A stretch of 14,585 nucleotides of DNA. Source: Hydnum rufescens UP504. Taxonomy: Eukaryota > Basidiomycota > Agaricomycetes > Cantharellales > Hydnaceae. The translations under genes were made by a program, and so were the position numbers. How positions within the stretch are numbered: the stretch's first letter is position 1; each line of letters opens with the position of its first letter. This document shows positions 7,732 to 13,800 of the stretch, piece by piece. The notes beneath the pieces were generated by a model. That model was given only the letters and a program-made list of their open reading frames with translations, had not been told where the DNA came from and did not search any database. Location: NCBI GenBank assembly GCA_014904985.1, contig MU128943.1, positions 266,097-280,681 of the forward strand, written 5' to 3'.

Positions 7732-8224
7732 TTGAGACGGATATAGGCTTGATTACATAATGTACATACTTCATGTTTCTCTTCTACATGTGCGTTACGC
7801 TTCCGCCGAGCACCGTCGCTCATTAGGTTATGGGCCCATGTGGCATTGTAGGAGGTGGCAGTAAAAACCACAGCGGCAGGAAAAACCACCTAAAACCCTC
7901 ACTCGAGACACGAGGTCTGCCAGTAAAAAGCAGCGTGGCAGTAAAAACTGCACCTAGGCACTTGTGCCAGTAAAAAGCCAAGGCCTGACCCTGGGCCAGT
8001 AAAAAGCCCGAACCTTCCACCAGTAAAAAGCGGCGTGGCAGTAAAAACCGCACCTAGATGCTTGTGCCAGTAAAAAGCCAAGGTCTGAACTCTGGGCCAG
8101 TAAAAAGCCCGGAATCCTATCTTCACTACCTCCCGTTGGCTTGGACCAGTAAAAAGTCACCCCAATGACCTCGGATTTGTGCAGTAAAAAGCCAAGCCCG
8201 ACTCTCCCTCCGGTCCAAGCTTGA
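7732..8224. repeat. Block Y, copy 1: CCAGTAAAAAGC-motif repeat
   Basis: About 12 copies of a short motif close to CCAGTAAAAAGC at irregular spacing, with a 100 bp direct repeat inside (GCGTGGCAGTAAAAAC at 7933 and 8033). The whole block recurs at 12602-13093. Minus-strand frames give FYW-rich peptides that are simply the translated motif; I do not consider them genes. The block replaces the 5' end of the transposase at 7731. Confidence 0.8.
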
Positions 8225-8226
8225 CC

Positions 8227-8356
8227 GCTATAGAAGAAGGGTTAGGAGCTCCAATGACTGTCAAATCAAAATCTGGTTCAGCCAGTGTGTAGATAGGAGA
8301 CTGTGTTTCTGTTTATTCAAATGGGTTGGTTCGCTTCGATGGTTGATCACTCTCTG
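8227..8356. repeat. Block X, copy 1 (130 bp)
   Basis: Same orientation and length as 12471-12600, with two substitutions seen (at 8244 and in CCAATG versus CCGATG). No coding frame. It follows block Y here but precedes it in the second copy. Confidence 0.85.
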
Positions 8357-8426
8357 CAAGATATGTATGTGTTTATTGGAGAATGGAATGTGATATGGAC
8401 TAGCAATAGTCAATGATATATTGTAG

Positions 8427-8545
8427 ATGCTTATAAGAAGGCTTATACGTCGTATGGAATGCTTATAGAAAGGCTTATATGTGGAGGATGCTTATAGGAA
8501 GGCTTATACGTCTGGGATGCTTGTGGAAAGGCTTATATGTGTTTG
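8427..8545. repeat. Four copies of a 29-32 bp repeat
   Basis: ATGCTTAT plus AAGGCTTATA units start at 8427, 8459, 8488 and 8517. On the minus strand they lie downstream of a TATA box and a probable intron, where an LTR U5 or leader would be. Confidence 0.75.
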
Positions 8546-8595
8546 TGTTGCGTTTGTTCGTTTACTGATATTTGTGTGTCCTTGTTTACATCCTC

Positions 8596-8766
8596 CTAGT
8601 CAAAATGCGGATATCTGTGGCTATAGAATGGTCAGCGCTTGTTAGTTTGGTTAGTATGCTTCAATCTTCTTTCCTGACTCATATTTCATTATGCTTACCT
8701 TTTCCTTGGATGTCCAGCAACTCTAACCTTAGGTTCTGCAACATCCTTGGCTTCAGTATTTTGCAT
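8596..8766 (-). CDS. Possible small spliced ORF (30 aa) downstream of a TATA box
   Basis: On the minus strand the first ATG I see after the TATATAAG box is at 8766. Removing an intron (GTAAGC at 8698, two CTAAC motifs, CTATAG ending at 8621) gives 30 codons and TAG at 8598-8596. The peptide is basic near the splice and contains GHPRK, faintly like an AT-hook core. The intron is the stronger part of this call. It may be only the leader of a retroelement transcript. Confidence 0.25.
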
Positions 8767-8989
8767 AGATGGCTTCCAGTAGCTTGGTCTCAACAACCTT
8801 GAAGATGACTTAGCTCCAGATGGCTTTAGATAGACGGTTCTTTAGATATTAAGCAGAATGGTAGACAGTAGTTGACAGTGGTTGATTTCCAGAGTGAGGA
8901 GATGGGGGGAACAAGAAATACTGCTAGCTTATATACCTATCTGAAGGTGGCTGTGCATGGAGCAAGAACAAAGAGTAATAAAGCTATGA

Positions 8990-9170
8990 GATCATAGTGA
9001 TGTCATGGGGAGTCATAGTGGAGTAGAACAAAAGAGTAATAAAGAAATGATGTCATAATGCGGTCATAGCTGAGTCATCCATAGAGTGTGATGTCATAGT
9101 GAAGTCATAGTGATGTCATTCATAAAGAGGAACAAAAAGGATTCATAAAGGGAATGATGTCACTAATTGC
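8990..9170. repeat. Degenerate TGATGTCAT/CATAGTGA repeats
   Basis: Several TGATGTCA octamers (one base from the TGACGTCA CRE/ATF site, as CpG decay would give) alternate with CATAGTGA. Two AACAAAAGAGTAATAAAG-like stretches are interspersed. This might be a regulatory field or a decayed satellite. Confidence 0.45.
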
Positions 9171-9390
9171 TGAGCTGTGGAGTTTGGTTGGACATGATGT
9201 CCACTGATCTTGTGATGTGTGTTTGGGGCTCAGGGAACGAACATTAAACGGACATCTCCGGTTCTTGGAGATTAATCTGAGCATAGTCCGGTGGTTAAGG
9301 TGTTTTTGTTACTGGTTATAAAAGGGACAAGTGCATGGTGATGGGATTTGATGCAGAAACAACAGTTTACATCCGTAATAGACGTTCTTG

Positions 9391-9790
9391 GTATCATTCG
9401 ATGCGGATTTTTAACAGCTTTCTGGGCGTGGTGGTTCCGAGCAGATCCGGTGTAAACTGACAGAGAAATTCGTTTTTTACTGATGGGTGTTGATTCTGAT
9501 AGTAATATTGTTCTGTAGAGGTCAGTTTTGATCTGTTCTTCACGTGCTCAGTACTGTTGGATGCGGAATTTTTATATCTTCCAGGCGCGGTTGTTCCGAG
9601 AGGATTGGATGCGAACTGACGGAGAAATTCATTTTTTACTGAAAATCCCGGATTTTGACAGTAATATTGGTCTGGAGAGTGCATTTCTGGGCCGTTCAAC
9701 TTGTGTTTGGTACCATTCGAAAGGTATGAATCGTGGCTTTCTGAGAGTTATATGGGCGTACCTCTCCGATCAAAACTGACGGAGTTATAG
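9391..9790. repeat. Tandem repeat, period about 159-160 bp, two and a half copies
   Basis: GATGCGGA begins at 9400 and 9560, and the ACTGACRGAGAAATTC core recurs at a 159-160 bp shift; a third partial copy ends with ACTGACGGAG near 9784. The minus strand is open through two units (9699-9394, 101 codons) with a repeated SVKNEFL.QF...LGTT motif. The family is not recognised. Confidence 0.75.
9394..9699 (-). CDS. Hypothetical repeat-encoded ORF
   Basis: A minus-strand frame of 101 codons spanning two tandem units. Each unit gives a version of QYYxQN...SVKNEFLxQF...LGTTxP. The period is close to a multiple of three (159), so the frame carries through both units. No known domain, no promoter and no clear start context. 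It could be a fragment of a repetitive protein or a chance opening. Confidence 0.2.
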   Translation of the reverse strand: MNGPEMHSPDQYYCQNPGFSVKNEFLRQFASNPLGTTAPGRYKNSASNSTEHVKNRSKLTSTEQYYYQNQHPSVKNEFLCQFTPDLLGTTTPRKLLKIRIE

Positions 9791-9910
9791 AACGAATTCG
9801 ATTTCTGTGCATAGCCGTAATTGATTTTGTAATAGGTCACATGATCATTCCAATGGCTGGGATCAATGGATATTCACACTTTCTGATACTGGATGTTTTT
9901 ATCTTCCACA

Positions 9911-10144
9911 GCGGGTGTGTGGTTTGTCTGGGGGTTCCGTGCCTTTGCGTTGTCCATCCCCATTCCTGGGTTTTGTCTGGTGGGTGTTCCTTGGTTGGTC
10001 GTCATTGGCGGATTTCGTTCAGTATTTGCTGTTTTGGTGGGTCGCATTTGTGGCATTCGTTTGGCGGGTGCGTTGTCATTTTCGGGAGGGGGGGGGCTTT
10101 GTTCGGCAGGTCTTCAATTTGGTGTTCGTGGTTCAGGTGATCAC
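9911..10144 (-). pseudogene. Exon-like block with half an H2 hairpin (array 2, left edge)
   Basis: Minus-strand block following CTCTAG at 10145. It is open for about 50 codons in one frame (NKAPPLPKMTTHPPN) and then, across the C9 homopolymer near 10088-10096, in a second frame (PENDNAPAKRMPQMRP, then NHTPAVEDK), suggesting a slipped homopolymer in one long exon. The H2 hairpin at its end is cut: only one arm (9911-9923) is left, and unrelated sequence follows. Confidence 0.45.
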
Positions 10145-10235
10145 CTAGAGTAATAAATGCATTAGCTAAAAATTAAAACCAGTGCAAAAAGAGCAGCATT
10201 TGCTGCTCTTTTTGCGCCGTTGGGGGTGCACTTAC
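10145..10235 (-). other. Intron-like segment with H1 hairpin (array 2), near copy of 1250-1339
   Basis: A 91 bp minus-strand segment: GTAAGT at 10235, H1 hairpin at 10184-10215 (14 bp core, loop ATTT), GCTAATGC branch-like motif, CTCTAG ending at 10145. An H2 hairpin sits 6 nt upstream in the exon (10242-10275). Confidence 0.65.
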
Positions 10236-10480
10236 CTTATAGAACCACACACCTGCCACAGTGGGTGTGTGGTTCACGTGGCCACTTGATTGGCGCATAG
10301 CCAGCTCTCACGTTCGCGTCGTGTTGCATGTGCGCTGGGCGTGGTTTTGTTTGGCGCCATTTTGTTTGGCGTGGCCTCATTTGGGGGTGTTTTCAGTTCC
10401 CATGTTGCCGTTTGGGCCCTGGTGGGTCGAGTCTCGTTGTTTGGTGGGATTACGTTTGGTGCCTGGGACCTGGCTATGAC
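10236..10480 (-). pseudogene. Exon-like block, open for 68 codons (array 2)
   Basis: A 245 bp minus-strand block. Frame 1 from the splice junction is open for 68 codons to a TGA just before the H2 hairpin (10275-10242). It encodes a Pro/Asn/Thr-rich peptide with PNEATPNKMAPNKTTP spacing, followed by a basic stretch RRERE. This frame is in phase with the upstream exon (10585 and beyond) across the intron at 10481-10584. Confidence 0.5.
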
Positions 10481-10584
10481 CTAGAGAAATTAAAGTGGTC
10501 AGTAAAGAAATTCAAAGCAGCAAAAAGAGCAGCTTTCGCTGCTCTTTTTGCGCTGTTGTATCTACTACGATAAAAAAAACTCAC
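10481..10584 (-). other. Intron-like segment with H1 hairpin (array 2)
   Basis: GTGAGT at 10584, H1 hairpin at 10520-10551 (14 bp stem, loop TTTC), TTACTGACC branch-like motif near 10500, TTCTCTAG-type end at 10481. 104 bp. Splicing keeps phase 0 between two open frames, the best support in this array that these are true introns. Confidence 0.7.
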
Positions 10585-10709
10585 CTTGTGACCACACACC
10601 TGCCACTGTGGGTGTGTGGTCGTTGCTTGCCTTTCTAGGCGGTACATGGGCGGTTGTAAGAAAGAACATAACTCAACACCGGCAAATGCCGGCACCTCAA
10701 AAGCGCCCA
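10585..10709 (-). pseudogene. Exon-like reading frame on the left palindrome arm (sense of the introns)
   Basis: The minus strand from about 10707 to the splice site at 10585 is open (GAFEVPAFAGVELCSFL, then over the H2 hairpin TTHPQWQVCGHK) and joins the next exon (VIARSQAPNV) in phase 0. The H2 hairpin is at 10591-10620, 6 nt before GTGAGT. There is no ATG close to the start of the frame, so any true start lies elsewhere or the frame is a relic. Confidence 0.4.
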
Positions 10710-10721
10710 AGTCCTGGCGCC

Positions 10722-10850
10722 ATGAGCATAATACAAATTAATAGGAAGGATCTAGACATGCAATCAATATTATATAATAAATATTTGTCCAAAAAATGGG
10801 AAGAAGATGATGATAATCAGGCAGAGCTCAATAAGCCACGATATGCCTAA
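10722..10850 (+). CDS. Hypothetical 42-aa ORF, left palindrome copy
   Basis: ATG at 10722 to TAA at 10850; the frame is open upstream to 10548. It encodes a short lysine- then acid-rich peptide with KKWEEDDDNQAEL. The right-arm copy (11267-11139) is identical at DNA level, while sequence between the ORF and the palindrome centre has five differences. It runs antisense to the intron-bearing units and converges on its twin. No family recognised. Confidence 0.25.
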   Translation: MSIIQINRKDLDMQSILYNKYLSKKWEEDDDNQAELNKPRYA

Positions 10851-11138
10851 TTGCCAAGAGGATTAGGCCATTTCTATGGGTCAGAATTGGCCCAAATTTA
10901 AAGATATTGATGATATATATGCACCCTACATGGGCAACTAAGTACATTAGATGTTTCTGCCATTTTTCAAGTTTTCACGCCCTCAATTCCCTAAATAGGG
11001 AATTGAGGGTGTGAAAACTTGAAAAATGGCGGAAACGTCTAATGTACTTAGTTGCCCATGTAGGGTGCATATATATCATCAATATCTTTAAATTTGGGCC
11101 AATTCTGACCCATATAAATGGCCTAATCCTCTTTGCAA

Positions 11139-11267
11139 TTAGGCATATCGTGGCTTATTGAGCTCTGCCTGATTATCATCATCTTCTTCCCATTTTTTGG
11201 ACAAATATTTATTATATAATATTGATTGCATGTCTAGATCCTTCCTATTAATTTGTATTATGCTCAT
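11139..11267 (-). CDS. Hypothetical 42-aa ORF, right palindrome copy
   Basis: Mirror copy of 10722-10850 with identical codons; the open frame extends upstream to about 11399 across the H2 hairpin. Identity may reflect recent gene conversion between palindrome arms rather than selection for the peptide. Confidence 0.25.
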   Translation of the reverse strand: MSIIQINRKDLDMQSILYNKYLSKKWEEDDDNQAELNKPRYA

Positions 11268-11279
11268 GGCGCCAGGACT

Positions 11280-11402
11280 TGGGCGCTTTTGAGGTGCCGG
11301 CATTTGCCGGTGTTGAGTTATGTTCTTTCTTACAACCGCCCATGTACCGCCTAGAAAGGCAAGCAACAACCACACACCCACAGTGGCGGGTGTGGTCACA
11401 AG
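11280..11402 (+). pseudogene. Exon-like frame on the right palindrome arm, frame lost at the splice
   Basis: Plus-strand counterpart of 10585-10709: same peptide (GAFEVPAFAGVEL) up to the H2 hairpin at 11369-11396. A 2-bp loss in the right hairpin arm changes the phase, and after splicing at 11403/11509 the frame meets a stop within a few codons. The left copy is therefore closer to intact. Confidence 0.4.
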
Positions 11403-11509
11403 GTGAGTTTTTTTTATTGTAGTAGATACAACAGCGCAAAAAGAGCAGTGAAAGCTGCTCTTTTTGTGCTACTTTGAATACTCTTACTAACGTACTTTTA
11501 TTATTCTAG
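11403..11509 (+). other. Intron-like segment with H1 hairpin (array 2, right arm)
   Basis: GTGAGT, T-tract, H1 hairpin at 11434-11469 (slightly eroded), CTTACTAACG branch-like motif near 11483, ATTCTAG ending at 11509. 107 bp. Confidence 0.65.
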
Positions 11510-11735
11510 ATCATGACCTGGTCTGAGGCCTGATGAAACCCCGCGAAACGACAAGGGCCCAAACAACGATACACCAAACAGTGACACGCCAAACGATAAC
11601 ATGCCAAAATGGCAATGTGCCAAAAAAGAACGCGACAGACACCAACGCGTCGAACACGCGATAGATGAGAACGTGCCCAACGTGTGGCCCCAGGAACCAC
11701 ACACCTGCTGCGGTGGGTGTGTGGCACTATATATG
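11510..11735 (+). pseudogene. Exon-like block encoding Asn/Asp/Pro repeats (array 2)
   Basis: A 226 bp block open in one frame from about 11515 to its end: repeats NNDTPNSDTPNDNMPK, then a charged KKERDRHQR stretch. The H2 hairpin is at 11697-11724, and GTGAGT follows 11 nt later. Spliced to the next block in phase 0, the frame stays open for a further 42 codons. Confidence 0.5.
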
Positions 11736-11837
11736 GTGAGTCCCCCCCCCCCAGTAGATACAGCCGCACAAAAAGAGCAGCGTAAGCTGCTCTTTTTGCG
11801 CGGCTTTAATGCCTGACTAACATATTAATTTTTTTAG
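11736..11837 (+). other. Intron-like segment with H1 hairpin (array 2)
   Basis: GTGAGT followed by a run of 11 C, H1 hairpin at 11763-11804 (19 bp stem with one mismatch, loop GTAA), CTGAC/CTAAC at 11813-11821, TTTTTAG ending at 11837. 102 bp. Confidence 0.65.
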
Positions 11838-12019
11838 ATCCTGAATGCGAGCCCAAACCAACCGGCAAATCCACGAGTACACCACCAACAAGACCCCGTG
11901 CACGATTATGGGCCAATGTGGTAACAAACGAGTGATGACGTGTGCATGAAGCCATGGACCAGAAGAGCAGGAGAATCAGGAGCCACACACCCGCTGCGGC
12001 GGGTGTGTGGCGATATAAA
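11838..12019 (+). pseudogene. Exon-like block with H2 hairpin (array 2)
   Basis: A 182 bp block. The frame entering from the previous exon is open for 42 codons (ASPNQPANPRVHHQQDP) and then hits TAA; the same frame is open again after it to the end. The H2 hairpin is at 11982-12011 (13 bp perfect, GCCAC/GTGGC variant). GTATGT follows 8 nt later. Confidence 0.45.
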
Positions 12020-12119
12020 GTATGTATTTTTTTCAATAGCTACAAACGCGCAAAATGAGCAGTCCCTGCTCTTTTTGCACAAGTATTACTTTTACCTAAC
12101 ACTTTGCTCGTTATCCTAG
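12020..12119 (+). other. Intron-like segment with H1 hairpin (array 2)
   Basis: GTATGT, H1 hairpin at 12048-12080 (one mismatch, loop TCC), CTAAC at 12096-12100, ATCCTAG ending at 12119. 100 bp. All three splice elements are close to fungal consensus. Confidence 0.7.
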
Positions 12120-12197
12120 GTTAAGATATCCCAAACGGCAACACGCCAAATGAGGGCCCCAGGAACCACACACCCGCGGTGTGTGGTCCTATGCAAG
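12120..12197 (+). pseudogene. Short exon-like block (78 bp) with shortened H2 hairpin
   Basis: Contains NGNTPNEGPRNHTPAV in one frame, matching the pentad pattern of neighbouring blocks. The H2 hairpin is at 12165-12187 (10 bp stem, 3 nt loop). GTGAGT begins at 12198. Confidence 0.45.
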
Positions 12198-12302
12198 GTG
12201 AGTTCCCCCCCCATAGATACGGCGGCACAAAAAGAGCAGCAAAAGCTGCTCTTTTTGCACTGCTTTGGACTTCTTTTACTAACACATTTTCTATTATTCT
12301 AG
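12198..12302 (+). other. Intron-like segment with H1 hairpin (array 2)
   Basis: GTGAGT, C-tract, H1 hairpin at 12225-12260 (16 bp stem, loop AAAA), CTAAC at 12279-12283, ATTCTAG ending at 12302. 105 bp. Confidence 0.7.
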
Positions 12303-12470
12303 CTCAAGATCTTTTCTACAGTACAACAAAAGCCCACGAAACAACGAGGGCCCAGACGGCAACATGCCAAATGGCAATGCGTCACACGAGGACGCACCAA
12401 TAGAGGGCGTGCCAAACAACATCATGACAGACGAGGACGCACCAAATGAGAGCCCGAGAACCACATACCT
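12303..12470 (+). pseudogene. Last exon-like block, cut inside its H2 hairpin
   Basis: One frame is open across the block (PRNNEGPDGNMPN, HEDAPIEGVPNN, DEDAPNESPR), keeping the N-x-x-P pattern. The H2 left arm (CCACATACCTGC) runs straight into block X at 12471, so array 2 ends at the hairpin apex. Confidence 0.5.
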
Positions 12471-12600
12471 GCTATAGAAGAAGGGTTGGGAGCTCCGATG
12501 ACTGTCAAATCAAAATCTGGTTCAGCCAGTGTGTAGATAGGAGACTGTGTTTCTGTTTATTCAAATGGGTTGGTTCGCTTCGATGGTTGATCACTCTCTG
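12471..12600. repeat. Block X, copy 2 (130 bp)
   Basis: Copy of 8227-8356, same orientation, two substitutions, no indel. It joins array 2 on the left through GC microhomology and block Y on the right. Confidence 0.85.
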
Positions 12601-12601
12601 T

Positions 12602-13093
12602 TTGAGACGGATATAGGCTTGATTACATAATGTTACATACTCATGTTTCTTCTACATGTGGCGTACGCTTCCGCCGAGCACCGTCGCTCATTAGGTTATG
12701 GCCCATGGGCATTGTGGAGTGCAGTAAAAACACAGCGGCAGGAAAAACCACTAAAACCCTCACTCGAGACACGAGGTCTGCCAGTAAAAGGCAGCGTGGC
12801 ATAAAAAACTGCACTAAGGCACAATTTGTTGCCAGTTAAAAAAAGCCAAGGCTTGACCCTTGGGCCAAGTAAAAAAGCCCCCGAACCTTCCACCAGTAAA
12901 AAGCGGCGTGGCAGTTAAACCGGCACCAGATGCTGTGCCAGGTAAAAAGCCAAGGTCTGAACTCTGGCCAGTAAAAAAGCCGGAATCCTTTCTCACTACC
13001 TCCCGTTGGCTTGGCCAGTAAAAAGTCACCCCCAATGACCTCGGATTTGTGCAGTAAAAAGCCAAGGCCCGACTCTCCCTCCGTCCAAGCTTG
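12602..13093. repeat. Block Y, copy 2, indel-rich
   Basis: Copy of 7732-8224 in the same orientation. It differs mainly by one- to three-base insertions and deletions, many in homopolymers, while blocks X and R on either side have no indels. At its right end it runs directly into hAT block R. Confidence 0.8.
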
Positions 13094-13800
13094 TTTTGTG
13101 GCCACACATATGGACTTCCCATCATGACTTCCAGGAAGATGATGGAATGCAATTAGATCAGCATGAAGGATCAGGGATCCATCCCCTCATCGCTGTATCC
13201 AGTGGGCAGTGATGGCTAAGTACAGTTGGAGTACACTGTCAGTCCAAATGTCCACTGTGAATGAAATCTTCCCCAGGGATGCCTAGGAGACAAATATGGT
13301 ATGAGATAAGGAAAATTTTGTTGCCAACTGAGGTACTTACAGCCATCTCTCCCTTCAGCTTTTCAAACTCCTTCCGCCACATCTGAATAATTGCCTTTCA
13401 TATGGAGGTGCAGCCAGGAATATCTTTTGCTGATAAAGAATTACACAGGTAGAGCAAAAGGGTCTTAAACTCTGGGCACTCAATGGCATTCACAGACTGT
13501 GGATATCAGTGATATACTTGCATGTGATTAAGAAGAACAACAAACTTGATCATCAGCCGCAATCCAATTAACAAGGTGCTGAATAAGACCTTCAACAGTA
13601 ACCTCCTGCCACCTGCATGGTTGCATTTGTTGGACATGCTCGTTGCACAAGGAAGCAATTGCAATCAGCCAGCTGTGTGTGGCACATGCCTCAATATATT
13701 CATCCAGATGGTACATCTCTAGGTGCTTCTGGAGTGTTGTTGTGCTTGAGTTCCCATACACCCAGTTATGGCCATCATTTGGGAGTTTGGATTCCTCCTG
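13092..13800 (-). pseudogene. hAT transposase 5' part with block R copy 2 and partial BED-type finger
   Basis: Minus strand. 13092-13699 is block R copy 2 (introns at 13497-13545 and 13283-13340). Upstream of it the frame continues to NSSTTTLQKHLEMYH, the second half of a BED zinc finger (HX4H), which copy 1 lacks. The Cys pair of the finger is not found. The codon that is TGA in copy 1 (7223-7221) is CGA here (13192-13190), but the next codon is TGA in both. Confidence 0.75.

Larger units (their letters stand above)
8360..9250 (-). mobile_element. Possible solo LTR or promoter region of an unidentified retroelement
   Basis: On the minus strand this reads: TGTTCGTTCCC near 9245, a field of CATAGTGA/TGATGTCAT motifs (8990-9170), a TATATAAG box near 8930, a 78 bp intron (8621-8698) and the 29-32 bp repeats. 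That order fits a fungal LTR (U3 with short repeats, TATA, R/U5). No second copy, primer-binding site or protein is seen, so the identification is weak. Confidence 0.3.
10481..11509. repeat. Long near-perfect palindrome with 4-nt spacer (array 2 centre)
   Basis: Arms of roughly 510 bp centred at 10994.5, the apex being AATTCCCT AAAT AGGGAATT. From 10622 to 10850 the arms are identical by eye; 10851-10992 shows five differences; the outer parts (hairpins and introns) show more, including a 2-bp deletion in the right H2. Divergence shows that this is not a simple sequencing fold-back. Confidence 0.92.

Noticed and set aside
7823..8160. Minus-strand frames rich in FYW in blocks Y (also 12696-13152)
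   Set aside because: They are direct translations of the CCAGTAAAAAGC motif in several frames, and the second copy is full of indels.
9841..10153. Several plus-strand frames rich in Gly/Val/Trp
   Set aside because: They overlap the minus-strand exon and intron-like units, which have splice signals and the shared Asn/Pro pattern.
10980..11009. CCCTAA...TAGGG at the palindrome centre as a telomere fusion
   Set aside because: Only a single unit is present and its orientation is opposite to that of a head-to-head telomere fusion.
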